NCBI GenBank assembly: GCA_022827275.1
Contig: JAJDTG010000011.1
Coordinates: 1-64,000, forward strand
From: Candidatus Dadabacteria bacterium
GTDB lineage: Bacteria; Desulfobacterota_D; UBA1144; Nemesobacterales; Nemesobacteraceae
Direction of reading: 5' to 3'
DNA: 64,000 nucleotides
Shown here: piece after piece, positions 42,757-51,364 of the stretch
Layout: each line of letters begins with the position of its first letter
Position numbering within the stretch: the first letter of the stretch is position 1
Translations under genes and position numbers: made by a program
The notes under the pieces: model-generated
Database searches by the model: none
Told to the model about the DNA's origin: nothing
The model's input: only the letters and a program-made list of their open reading frames with translations

Positions 42757-43512
42757 CTAGCTCTGTGTCTGCTTCCTTAAAACGCTGCCGGAAAGCTGAA
42801 ACAGCCTTATCCCGAAGACAACCACTAGCACCAAGGCCACAAGCTGCGCCTGCGAAAGACCCTCTATGAAGCTCGGGGTAGTCTCCCTTATAAACTCAAT
42901 CAGAAATCTCTGGGTACCGAGAATCACGAACCCTACTGCCGCGATAAAACCCGTGGGACGGTTTTGGGTTCTGATTTTCCAGAGAAAGACAAAAAGCAAG
43001 GCCATAAGCAACGTATCGTAGATCTGAGTGGGATGGACATTGACGACTTTCTCGGAAAAAGAGACCGCCCAAGGCAGGGAACACGCGGTCCCGTAATCGC
43101 AGCCGCTAAGAAAACATCCTATCCTTCCGACCCCGTAACCAAGGATGAGGGCGGGACAAACGATATCGAGAACCCTCTGAAAATCCGTTCTTTTAAGCCT
43201 TGAGACAATCCATAGGGCACAGAATATCCCGATCAGGCCCCCTACCGATGCATACCCCGATGCGAAGTAGCGCGCCGGGTTAGCGAGAAACTCGGTCAAA
43301 GTGACATTCTGGTAAAGAAAAAGTATCTTGGCTCCCAGAAGCCCGGCGATAAAGCATGCAAGCAGAAGGGTGGAAGGAAGCGTCGGGTCCATTTTCCTGC
43401 GGCTTACCTCCGCGGACACCACCCAGTAAGCGAGCAGATATCCGAGCGCGAGCAATACCGAATATGAATAGATGACCAGACCTCCGCCGAGATCTAAAAG
43501 TACCGGGTACAT
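42757..43512 (-). CDS. lgt: Prolipoprotein diacylglyceryl transferase
   Basis: A 251-residue membrane enzyme that adds diacylglycerol to lipobox cysteines. YSVLLALGYLLAY, GASVGGLIG-like (YASVGGLIG) and the signature GVGRIGCFLSGCDYG, a variant of GRIGNFxNxE, are present, and HPTQIYD follows. It serves the lipoproteins predicted here (BMP protein, subtilase). It sits between the prohibitin-like gene and trkA. Confidence 0.93.
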   Translation of the reverse strand: MYPVLLDLGGGLVIYSYSVLLALGYLLAYWVVSAEVSRRKMDPTLPSTLLLACFIAGLLGAKILFLYQNVTLTEFLANPARYFASGYASVGGLIGIFCALWIVSRLKRTDFQRVLDIVCPALILGYGVGRIGCFLSGCDYGTACSLPWAVSFSEKVVNVHPTQIYDTLLMALLFVFLWKIRTQNRPTGFIAAVGFVILGTQRFLIEFIRETTPSFIEGLSQAQLVALVLVVVFGIRLFQLSGSVLRKQTQS

Positions 43513-43528
43513 ATGGCGTCTCCCTGGC

Positions 43529-44422
43529 TTACTCTTCCTTTAGAAGAGAATCCACGTTTAACAGAGGTACCATGTTACCACCCGAGAATTTGGGAAGGGT
43601 GCCGTCCCACCTCTCCGCGATTCGAAGCTGAATGATCTGCGGGTTGTTCTTAAGCGCATTGGCTTCCCTCTCAATCGCCGCGGCTCTTGCCTTGGATGCC
43701 ACTTCTATCTCGAAAGCCTGGGCGCTTGCGGCAAGCTTTTTCTCCTCAGCGGCGGCTTCTGCCTGGGTCACTCTTCTTATTTTCTCGTTTAGAGCCTGGA
43801 GCGCTTCCTGCTCAGCCTTTACCTTGAGTTCAATCGCCTTGTTGAACTCATCCGAGAAATCAAAGTCCGTTATGGCGATGTTGGCTATTCTGAGAGCATT
43901 GGGAGAAATTCCCTTCTCGTCGAGAGTAATTGATATGAAATTGTTTATGGCCTCCTGTATCTCGACCTTTACCTCGGCCCTCTTGGTAACCAGTTGCTCG
44001 GCGGTGTACTTGGCAGTAATGGCCTTTACAGATTCCTGTATCGCGGGCTCTATAAGCGTAAGCGACACGGTGTTTCTCTTCCCTATTTTCTGAAATATAA
44101 CGGGAGCGAGTTCTCCCGTAATGGAATACTGGAGAGTAACCTGGGTCTGTACCGTCTGGAGGTCTTTGGAAGCGGAAACAGCCTTGGCACTCGCCGCGGT
44201 AAGACGGATATCGATCTGTTCAACCTTATCCATGAAAGGTTTTTTCATATGGAATCCCTCGGGAAGCGCATTGGGCTGCACGGCGCCAAGGGTTCGTACG
44301 ACTCCAACATGCCCGCTTTCCACTATTACGAAAACCCCCGTCACTATAAAAAACAGCAGGATAAAAATTATCGGGTAAAAAATATTAAGTTTGGGCAACT
44401 GCCGCCTAACTCTCATAAACAT
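43529..44422 (-). CDS. Prohibitin/SPFH-domain membrane protein
   Basis: A 297-residue protein with one N-terminal membrane helix (about residues 16-35), an SPFH/band-7 domain beginning VIVESGHVGVVRTLG, and a long C-terminal coiled coil rich in Ala/Glu/Lys (EKIRRVTQAEAAAEEKK). Such proteins form oligomeric scaffolds that organise the membrane or shield FtsH-type proteases. It is upstream of lgt in the same operon. Confidence 0.92.
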   Translation of the reverse strand: MFMRVRRQLPKLNIFYPIIFILLFFIVTGVFVIVESGHVGVVRTLGAVQPNALPEGFHMKKPFMDKVEQIDIRLTAASAKAVSASKDLQTVQTQVTLQYSITGELAPVIFQKIGKRNTVSLTLIEPAIQESVKAITAKYTAEQLVTKRAEVKVEIQEAINNFISITLDEKGISPNALRIANIAITDFDFSDEFNKAIELKVKAEQEALQALNEKIRRVTQAEAAAEEKKLAASAQAFEIEVASKARAAAIEREANALKNNPQIIQLRIAERWDGTLPKFSGGNMVPLLNVDSLLKEE

Positions 44423-44508
44423 ACCTCCGTTATATACTACGTGCTCATAACATTATAATAAGAGTTATCCGAAAACATAGACCCATAAAAAAGTCCAGAT
44501 CCGGAGAC

Positions 44509-46215
44509 TCACCGAAGGGGCTTCCTCGCATCCTTTATGAAAAGACGGGGTTCCCTCTTTCCGTTCCGGACATTAAAGCGCAGAGCAAAAACCAGATCTA
44601 TTTTTTCGGGAAGACGCTTTTGGGAAGCGTAGAACCAGATGCAGTTAAACACAGAGCCGTTCTTTTTCACCCTGAACATAACATGCTGGTTCTTAAGCAG
44701 GTTCTGACTCACCACAGAAACGGCCTTCGAGAGAAAAAGGGGCTCGGGATTTCCCTCTCCGAAAGGCGAGAGGCTTTCAATCTCAGAAACAAGGGTGTCA
44801 TCTATGGAAGCGAGGCTGATTTCTGAGTCTATATCAAGTCTGCTTTCGGGTTTCTGCCCGCTTTTTTCAAGTTCTTCTGAGAAGCGCTCCCTGAAAGAAC
44901 CGATTTTTTCTTCAAGAATGGTTACCCCGGCCGCGTAAGCGTGTCCGCCGAACTCAACGAGAAGATCCCCGCACTTTGAGAGAACGGAAAATATGTTGAC
45001 CCCTCCGAAGGATCTTCCGCTTCCTCTGCCCACGCCGTTTTCATCCACCGAGATGAGAAAAGCGGGTTTTCCGCAGGATCCGGCCAGTGAGGAAGCCACA
45101 ATGCCCACAACTCCCCTGTGCCATTCGCGAGACGAGAGAACAAGGGAATTGCTACTTGAGTACTCGGGCACCGATTCAACCATCCGGGTCGCGTCGCGCA
45201 GTATTTTCTCTTCAATACCGCGACGTTCGGAGTTGCGCTTGTCAAGAAATTCCGCGAGCAAAAAAGCCTCTTCTTCTCTTTCGGCGAGAAGGAGCTCAAC
45301 TGCCTTGTCGGCAGAATCAAGCCTCCCCGCCGCATTTATCCTGGGACCAAGACGAAAACCAAGATCGAATACCTCTATGCCACCGTCTATCCCACTTATC
45401 TCCTTAAGTGCCCACAAGCCCAGGCGCTTGGGACTCCGCATTCTTTTAAGACCTTCTTTCAGCATGATTCTATTCACGTTTCCCACCGGCACGCGGTCAG
45501 AGACCGTCCCAAGCGAAACTAGATCAAGGAAATCCCCCATGTTGGGTTCTTCGACGGTCTCGAAGAATCCCTCCTCCCTCAGGGTTCTTCTAAGGGCCAG
45601 GGCCAAGTTAAACGCCACTCCGACGCCCGAAACCTCTTTTCCCGGGTACCTGCAGTCTGCCTGACGGGGATTGAGAACTGCTACAGCCTCGGGCAGCTGG
45701 CCACAGAAACTATGATGATCCGTGACTATGAAGTCCATCCCCAGCGTGCGAGCCTGCGCCACTTCATCCACGGCTGTGGTTCCGCAGTCAACCGAGATTA
45801 CGAGGCTTACCTGTTTTTGCCTAAGAGTCTTAAGCGCTTCGGAATTCACTCCGTAACCCTCTTTGAACCTGTCGGGAATATAGTAGGTAACGTCGCAGCC
45901 GAGAGACCTAAGAAAACCCGTCAGAAGAGAGGTCGCCGTGACGCCGTCGACATCGTAGTCTCCGTAAACGGCGATTTTTTCTTTTTCGTAAACGCACCTG
46001 CAAAGGCGCGCCACCGCCTTCTCCATGCCTTTCATCAGAAAGGGAGAAGGCAGATCCGAAAGGGATGCGGAGAGAAACGCCTCGGCGTCCTCGGCGGAAC
46101 TTATTCCCCGGTTTACCAGAAGTCTCGCAGTTATCGGCAGGATGCCGAGCTTTGCCGAAATCTTCTCAACCTGCCCTTTGGCAGGTTTTGCTACCACCCA
46201 TCTTCTTTTCTTCAT
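44509..46215 (-). CDS. recJ: Single-stranded-DNA-specific exonuclease RecJ
   Basis: A 568-residue 5'-3' exonuclease for recombination and mismatch repair. DHH motifs are visible: YGDYDVDGVTATSLL, VSVDCGTT, VTDHHS and NPRQADCRYP, then GPRINAAGRL and the DHHA1 region with RGSGRSFGGVNIF and EFGGHAYAAGV. The length is normal for the family core. Twenty-one bases separate it from aroQ. Confidence 0.96.
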   Translation of the reverse strand: MKKRRWVVAKPAKGQVEKISAKLGILPITARLLVNRGISSAEDAEAFLSASLSDLPSPFLMKGMEKAVARLCRCVYEKEKIAVYGDYDVDGVTATSLLTGFLRSLGCDVTYYIPDRFKEGYGVNSEALKTLRQKQVSLVISVDCGTTAVDEVAQARTLGMDFIVTDHHSFCGQLPEAVAVLNPRQADCRYPGKEVSGVGVAFNLALALRRTLREEGFFETVEEPNMGDFLDLVSLGTVSDRVPVGNVNRIMLKEGLKRMRSPKRLGLWALKEISGIDGGIEVFDLGFRLGPRINAAGRLDSADKAVELLLAEREEEAFLLAEFLDKRNSERRGIEEKILRDATRMVESVPEYSSSNSLVLSSREWHRGVVGIVASSLAGSCGKPAFLISVDENGVGRGSGRSFGGVNIFSVLSKCGDLLVEFGGHAYAAGVTILEEKIGSFRERFSEELEKSGQKPESRLDIDSEISLASIDDTLVSEIESLSPFGEGNPEPLFLSKAVSVVSQNLLKNQHVMFRVKKNGSVFNCIWFYASQKRLPEKIDLVFALRFNVRNGKREPRLFIKDARKPLR

Positions 46216-46236
46216 AAGAATTCCACGGGGAGGAAT

Positions 46237-46692
46237 TCAGGAAGAGGCGCTTTCTTTCCTCAGATGCTCAACGAGCCCCAGAAGCCCGAGGTAATAACTG
46301 TGCGCTCTGAAGCCCGATACCACGCCGAGCGATACTCCCGAGACAAACGATTTCTGCCTGAAGTCCTCCCTTTTGTATATGTTCGAAATATGAACTTCCA
46401 CAACAGGCATTCCGGTTGAGAGTATGGCATCCCTTATGGCTACGCTTGTATGGGTATAGGCTCCGGGGTTTATGATTACTCCGTCAAACTTCCCGTAGGC
46501 ATCCTGTATGGCGGTGACTATCTCCCCTTCTGAATTCGACTGAAAGAAAGAAAGTCCGACATCTCCGCCTAGAGAATCGACATTCGAAGAAAGAAAGGAT
46601 TCTATCTCAGAAAGGGTAAGACTTCCGTAAATCTCAGGTTCCCTCTTGCCCAGCATGTTGAGATTCGGACCGTTGATGACAAGTATTTCCAT
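46237..46692 (-). CDS. aroQ: Type II 3-dehydroquinate dehydratase
   Basis: A 151-residue enzyme of the shikimate pathway. [16 protein letters not shown] carries the catalytic tyrosine and arginine, [15 protein letters not shown] the asparagine and substrate contacts, and [14 protein letters not shown] the histidine region. It forms dodecamers in other bacteria. It is placed between the TPR gene and recJ. Confidence 0.96.
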   Translation of the reverse strand: MEILVINGPNLNMLGKREPEIYGSLTLSEIESFLSSNVDSLGGDVGLSFFQSNSEGEIVTAIQDAYGKFDGVIINPGAYTHTSVAIRDAILSTGMPVVEVHISNIYKREDFRQKSFVSGVSLGVVSGFRAHSYYLGLLGLVEHLRKESASS

Positions 46693-46750
46693 GGGACAAA
46701 ATACCGGGAGTAATGATAATTAAAAGGCTGAGAAAAACCAAACGGGAGTT

Positions 46751-47362
46751 CTATTTGCCAAGAAGAACCATTATCTCTTCTCGTTTGTTTCTGTAAACCG
46801 GATTATCGGGTTCCATCTCGCAGAGAACTTCAACTATCCCCAGAGCGTCTTCGTAAAGTCCCTGAGAAACGTAGAGGTTAAGCATCGTGTCCGTTTCGAA
46901 AACTCCGGCCCGCGGCTTGCTTTTCTCTTCCGGCTCCGGGGAAGGTTCTTCGGGCTTCCTGGCATCATCCCTCCGGCGCCATGGATCCGGAACGGGTGAC
47001 AGGGCGACCCTGAAGGCTTCGGCTGTTCTACCCGCGCTTTTGTATATATGTATCAACAAGTCTGAAGCCTGAGTGTTCCGGTGATCCAGAGAAAGTGCTT
47101 CTCTGAGTTCCTCCTCCGCAGAAGCAGCATTCCAGCACATAAGATGCGCCTTGGCCAGAATGAGTCTCGCCCGGCTGCTATCACCTTTTTTTTCCGTAAA
47201 ATCGGAGACCGTGCGCCTCGCCTTGGTCACCTCTCCAAGCGCGAGATGAACTTCCGCCAGCGCAAGAAGCGAATCGGAATCGGGAAACATCCTCAAGGTA
47301 TATTCGTACTTTTCCTTGAGCGCTTCAAGCTCACGCTGGCTCAGAGTCTTAAGCTCGTCCAT
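46751..47362 (-). CDS. Tetratricopeptide-repeat protein
   Basis: A 203-residue soluble protein. Helical pairs at about 22-115 (LLALAEVHLALGEVTKAR, ILAKAHLMCWNAASAEEEL, ASDLLIHIYKSAGRTAEA) fit TPRs. A Pro/Glu-rich linker at 125-152 leads to one more TPR near the end (LYVSQGLYEDALGIVE). No signal peptide. It is likely a scaffold, and its partner is unknown. Confidence 0.8.
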   Translation of the reverse strand: MDELKTLSQRELEALKEKYEYTLRMFPDSDSLLALAEVHLALGEVTKARRTVSDFTEKKGDSSRARLILAKAHLMCWNAASAEEELREALSLDHRNTQASDLLIHIYKSAGRTAEAFRVALSPVPDPWRRRDDARKPEEPSPEPEEKSKPRAGVFETDTMLNLYVSQGLYEDALGIVEVLCEMEPDNPVYRNKREEIMVLLGK

Positions 47363-47521
47363 AAGCCTTGTTACTTTTACAAATCCCGGTAATCGCCACG
47401 CCTTTTCTCAATCCACTTCGAGCAAGAGTATACGCAGAGATCGAATCGGCACCACTTTACCAAGAATACCGCAATGCGGCGGGGCGAACAACACTAACAG
47501 AGATGCCGCTGCGGCTCGCAG

Positions 47522-49075
47522 CTACCCTCTTTTCAGAAAAGAAAACATCTCCACTTCCTTTATACCGACGAGTCTGGCGAGCAGAAAATAGAGTATAACG
47601 CCTAAACCCACCGAGGCGGCCATAACCAGCGCCTTGTCAAGAGAAAAACCGGTTTCGCTCCAAGTAGAAAAACCGGCGATGGCACTTACCGCAAAACCCA
47701 TGATTACTGCGATCGCGAGAATCTTGAGCGAAAAGGAGAGGATATCGCGAGAGAGGAAATGTCCCAGGCGGCCATTCAGCAGGATGACCAGTAGAACAAA
47801 GTTCGCCACCGAGGAAATTGAACTCGCAAGTGCAAGACCTAAGTGATCAAGCGAGAAAACGAACCCCAGAACGAACCCGCAGACCGCATTCAGCAGGAAA
47901 CAGAAAAATGCCACCTTGACCGGCGTCTTCGTGTCCTGAAGGGCGAAAAAAGCGGGCACGGTGATTCGAATTCCTCCCACCGCGAAAAGACCGAGTCCGT
48001 AACCCAGGATGGCCTGGGAAGTATTTATAACCGCCGCGTAATCAAACTGGCCATGCTGGTAAAGAAAGTTGCAGAGGGGCACCCGCAGAGCTACTATTCC
48101 GACCATTGCGGGCACCATTATAAACAGCATGCGCCTGAGGGAACGCTGATATTCCGCACCGAAGCCCCCGTAATCCTCCCTCGCCGCGTAGCCTGAGAGC
48201 GCGGGAAGCGTAACGGTCGCCAGGGAAACGGCCACAACCCCGAGGGGAAACTCTATTATCCTCTCCGCGAAATAAAGGTAGGAAACGGTTCCCTCGGACA
48301 TAAAGGACGCATACTGGGTGTTTACGAGTATATTGAGATTGTAGACCGCTATTCCGAAAAGCTGAGGGAACATGAGAAAGGCAAGTCTCCTGACCGCAGG
48401 GTGATTAAGGGTTTTCGCAAAGCCGAACATGAATTTTTCTTTGCGAAGATAAAACAGGTGGAGCAGCAACTGCAGCACCCCCCCGCCAAGGACCCCGAAG
48501 CAGAGAGAAGCTATAGGCACTTCAAATTCCCTGTAGAGAAACAGGGCGCTTGCTATTATGCACAGGTTGAAAAGAACCGGAGAGAAGGCTGGAGCGAAGA
48601 AATGTCGTACAGAGTTAAGGATCCCCATCGCGAGAGCCGTAAGAGATATAAAAAGTACGTAGGGGAAAATAAGTCTGTTAAGATAGACCGCCAGATCGAA
48701 AGTCTTTTCATCGAATCCATAGGCGAAGAGCTTCACCAACCAGGGGGAAAAAATTACCCCCAGCACCACGACTAAAACGAGAAGGATGAAAAGCACGGTG
48801 AATGCGGAACGCAGGGCGTCCCTTGCCCCCCGCCTGTCCCCTGATTCAAGGTACTGAGAGAATATGGGTACGAAAATCGCCGCCAGGGAACCTTCGGCAA
48901 AAAGGCGTCGCAGCAGATTGGGGATACGGAACGCAACGTAAAAGGCGTCGGTCTGGAAGCCCGCTCCGAAAAGCGCCGCCACCACGACGTCCCGCAGGTA
49001 TCCGACGATTCTGCTCAATAAGGTAAGAAAACTTACTAACCCCCACTTGCGCTTATGGTCTTCCCTTGTTTCCAT
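47522..49075 (-). CDS. murJ: Lipid II flippase MurJ
   Basis: A 517-residue MVF-family membrane protein with about 14 helices that moves lipid II to the outer face for peptidoglycan assembly. SRIVGYLRDVVVAALFGAG and FRIPNLLRRLFAEGSLAAIFVP are the family signature. ATG 49075 lies eight bases after the stop of the small upstream gene and is preferred over a start at 49129, which would overlap that gene. The product fits with the divergent dcw cluster. Confidence 0.95.
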   Translation of the reverse strand: METREDHKRKWGLVSFLTLLSRIVGYLRDVVVAALFGAGFQTDAFYVAFRIPNLLRRLFAEGSLAAIFVPIFSQYLESGDRRGARDALRSAFTVLFILLVLVVVLGVIFSPWLVKLFAYGFDEKTFDLAVYLNRLIFPYVLFISLTALAMGILNSVRHFFAPAFSPVLFNLCIIASALFLYREFEVPIASLCFGVLGGGVLQLLLHLFYLRKEKFMFGFAKTLNHPAVRRLAFLMFPQLFGIAVYNLNILVNTQYASFMSEGTVSYLYFAERIIEFPLGVVAVSLATVTLPALSGYAAREDYGGFGAEYQRSLRRMLFIMVPAMVGIVALRVPLCNFLYQHGQFDYAAVINTSQAILGYGLGLFAVGGIRITVPAFFALQDTKTPVKVAFFCFLLNAVCGFVLGFVFSLDHLGLALASSISSVANFVLLVILLNGRLGHFLSRDILSFSLKILAIAVIMGFAVSAIAGFSTWSETGFSLDKALVMAASVGLGVILYFLLARLVGIKEVEMFSFLKRG

Positions 49076-49082
49076 AAAAACC

Positions 49083-49322
49083 CTAGCCCTCCGGCAGGTC
49101 GTCGCTCTCGGGAGGGTCGACAAACTCAAACTCTACTTCCCCTCTGAGCGCTTCCAGCACCCCGCGCGTTTCCGAAGTGAGTTCAGGGGTGGTAATCACC
49201 TTTACTATCATTTCTTTGGGAATCTCGGTCCTCACCCACATCAGATGTCCGTAGGTACCGAGTATCGCCTGTAAAAGGACATTGGAACTCCTGTCCGCAA
49301 GTTTTATAAAGAAAACAGACAT
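49083..49322 (-). CDS. Small conserved protein, DUF4911-like
   Basis: Read from ATG 49322 this is 79 residues: FFIKLADRSSNVLLQAILGTYGHLMWVRTEI and a C-terminal VLEALRGEVEFEFVDPP resemble DUF4911 proteins of unknown role. The frame stays open to 49505 (140 aa), but the extra part resembles no family. The start is therefore uncertain. It is coupled to murJ. Confidence 0.5.
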   Translation of the reverse strand: MSVFFIKLADRSSNVLLQAILGTYGHLMWVRTEIPKEMIVKVITTPELTSETRGVLEALRGEVEFEFVDPPESDDLPEG

Positions 49323-49538
49323 TTTTTCTGAAGTAACCCCATATAAAATCTCATCTTCCAAACCATCATGTCCCCGGATGAGAGTATATACAAAATAAGG
49401 CAACAAGTAGAATTGCAGCCCCAACGGATAGTATCTTTTCTTAAGCTCCCTCACAGCATCATCCATTATTAAAGTAATATCTAGCCTTATGTTTTTACCG
49501 CTCAAACACTGAAAAGATTAACTATTTCAAAATGTTAC

Positions 49539-49565
49539 TTGACTTTTTGCATGTTTTTTTATAAT
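49539..49565 (+). promoter_or_regulatory. Promoter of the dcw cluster
   Basis: TTGACT (49539-49544) and TATAAT (49560-49565) are separated by 15 bp. The predicted transcript start falls at the edge of the TGGCA repeats. Confidence 0.55.
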
Positions 49566-49573
49566 TTATGAAT

Positions 49574-49619
49574 TGGCATGGCAGGAATATATTATGGCAT
49601 ATAATGGCAGAAGATAGCA
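49574..49619 (+). promoter_or_regulatory. Candidate MraZ operator repeats
   Basis: TGGCA occurs at 49574, 49579, 49595 and 49605, with TAGCA at 49615. The last three have exact 10-bp spacing and end four bases before the mraZ start. Known MraZ sites are TGGG-type direct repeats separated by five bases. Here the word is TGGCA, a variant of that pattern. Confidence 0.5.
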
Positions 49620-49623
49620 TAAA

Positions 49624-50070
49624 ATGTTCAGAGGAAGATACGAACACACTATGACCAAGACCGGAAGGGTCAGTATTCCTTCAAAGTTCAGGGAGGTCTG
49701 CAGGAAGAAATATTCTGATGAGACCTTCGTAATCACTAACTTTGACCGCTACCTCATCGCTTACCCAATGAGGGAATGGAACGATCTCGAAAAAAAGCTT
49801 TCCAAGATATCCATAACCGACAGCAAGGTAACCTCTTCAATACGCTATCTGATGGGAAATGCGGTTGACTGCCCCGTAGACAACCAAGGAAGAGTTCTGA
49901 TTCCTCAGTCTCTACGCTCATACGCCACCATCGAAACTGAAGTCGTTCTGGTAGGCATGCTGAAAAAAATAGAAATATGGTCAAAGGAGGTATGGGAGAA
50001 AGAAAACGGCTCAGGGGCATTTGAGACTTTCATACAAAGCACGGAGGTGCTCGCCGGATATGGACTCTAA
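49624..50070 (+). CDS. mraZ: Transcriptional regulator MraZ
   Basis: A 148-residue protein of two AbrB/MraZ folds that binds repeats ahead of the dcw operon. FRGRYEHTMTKTGRVSIPSKFRE opens domain 1, and DCPVDNQGRVLIPQSLR opens domain 2. Its last 11 bases overlap the rsmH start. It probably regulates its own operon through the TGGCA repeats just upstream. Confidence 0.95.
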   Translation: MFRGRYEHTMTKTGRVSIPSKFREVCRKKYSDETFVITNFDRYLIAYPMREWNDLEKKLSKISITDSKVTSSIRYLMGNAVDCPVDNQGRVLIPQSLRSYATIETEVVLVGMLKKIEIWSKEVWEKENGSGAFETFIQSTEVLAGYGL

Positions 50071-51034
50071 GAAAATAAGAGCCGCGGACGCAAGTTCTGA
50101 GCCGCAGGAACAGTTCCACTCCCCGGTCATGGCAAAAGAGGTAGTTGAATATCTCGACCCGCCGGAAGGCGCAGTCGTGGTCGATGCAACTGTGGGCCTC
50201 GGCGGACACTCCGAACACATTCTTAACGAATACCCTTCAATATCAAAGCTGATAGGCATGGATGTCGATCAGGCAACGATCTCTCTCGCAAAAGGCAGGC
50301 TTTCCGCGGAAAAAGTAGAGATAGTGAACAGAAACTTCATACACATTAAAAACACGGTCAATTCCATGGGAATAGAATACGTGGACGGCATCGTCGCCGA
50401 CTTGGGGATTTCCTCTTTCCAGCTCGAACGCAGCGGCAAGGGATTCAGCTTCAACAGAAACGAGTTCCTCGACATGAGGATGGACGCGGGTCTTCAGTTC
50501 TCCGCCTACGATCTTGTAAACGAAATGAAAAGCGAAGAGCTTGAATACATACTGAAAGAATACGGCGAAGAGAAGTTCGCGCGGAGAATCGCTAACTCGA
50601 TAGTGAAAAGCAGAGTGAAAAAGCCCATACAGACTTCCTTCGAACTGGCCTCGATAATATCGAACTCAATTCCCAAGAAGTTTCATCCGAAAAAAACGCA
50701 TCCAGCAACCAAGACTTTTCAGGCACTTCGTATCTCGATCAACAACGAACTCGACAACCTGGCAATCTTCATTGAAGAAGCCGTGAAGATCCTCCATACA
50801 GGAGCGAGGCTGGTGATCATCTCCTTTCACTCGCTTGAAGACAGAATAGTTAAGAACATGTTCAGAAAATTCGACTCCCCGTGTGCCTGTCCTCCGGACC
50901 TTCCTATGTGCGCATGCGGAAGAGTTCAGCAGGTAAGAAGGGTGACCCGCTCGGTCGTAAGGCCCGGAAAAAGAGAAGTGGCGGAGAATCCCAGGGCTAG
51001 AAGTTCAAAAATGAGAGTAGCAGAGGGGGCATAG
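50060..51034 (+). CDS. rsmH: 16S rRNA (cytosine1402-N4)-methyltransferase
   Basis: A 324-residue SAM methyltransferase that modifies C1402 of 16S rRNA. HSPVMAKEVVEYL and VDATVGLGGHSEHIL form the SAM site; GKGFSFNRNEFLDMRMD, HPATKTFQALRISINNEL and ISFHSLEDRIVKN are family blocks. ATG 50060 is chosen because GGAGG lies 12 bases ahead and the usual N-terminal HSPVM follows about 37 residues later; an earlier start at 50021 would lie inside mraZ. It has about 20 extra N-terminal residues. Confidence 0.95.
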   Translation: MDSKKIRAADASSEPQEQFHSPVMAKEVVEYLDPPEGAVVVDATVGLGGHSEHILNEYPSISKLIGMDVDQATISLAKGRLSAEKVEIVNRNFIHIKNTVNSMGIEYVDGIVADLGISSFQLERSGKGFSFNRNEFLDMRMDAGLQFSAYDLVNEMKSEELEYILKEYGEEKFARRIANSIVKSRVKKPIQTSFELASIISNSIPKKFHPKKTHPATKTFQALRISINNELDNLAIFIEEAVKILHTGARLVIISFHSLEDRIVKNMFRKFDSPCACPPDLPMCACGRVQQVRRVTRSVVRPGKREVAENPRARSSKMRVAEGA

Positions 51035-51040
51035 CCACAA

Positions 51041-51364
51041 ATGAGAAAAAAACTTGCTGTAAGGAAAAAAAGAGAGAGAAGATTTCCTCTGAGCACCGCG
51101 ATCATTCTCGGGGTCTTGCTTGTAACAGCCCTTTGCCTTCTGCGCGTCAAGATTGAACACACGAGAACCGGTTACGAGATCTCGAGGAACAAGGAAAAGG
51201 AAATGGAGCTCATAAAGGAGGGCCAGATTCTTAGCTACGAACTCTCGAAGCTAAAGTCTCCCGAATTTCTGGAACCCGTGGCGAAGAAAATGGGTTTCAG
51301 GTTCGCAACTTATAAAGACGTCGTTTTCGTTGAAGAGGTAGTGCTTGCTGGAAGGGCAGAATGA
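51041..51364 (+). CDS. ftsL: Cell division protein FtsL-like
   Basis: A 107-residue bitopic protein with a very basic cytoplasmic start, one membrane helix (about 17-35) and a periplasmic heptad-like coiled coil (KEKEMELIKEGQILSYELSKL). Position between rsmH and ftsI, size and topology identify it; FtsL sequence is poorly conserved. The stop overlaps ftsI by four bases. Confidence 0.85.
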   Translation: MRKKLAVRKKRERRFPLSTAIILGVLLVTALCLLRVKIEHTRTGYEISRNKEKEMELIKEGQILSYELSKLKSPEFLEPVAKKMGFRFATYKDVVFVEEVVLAGRAE

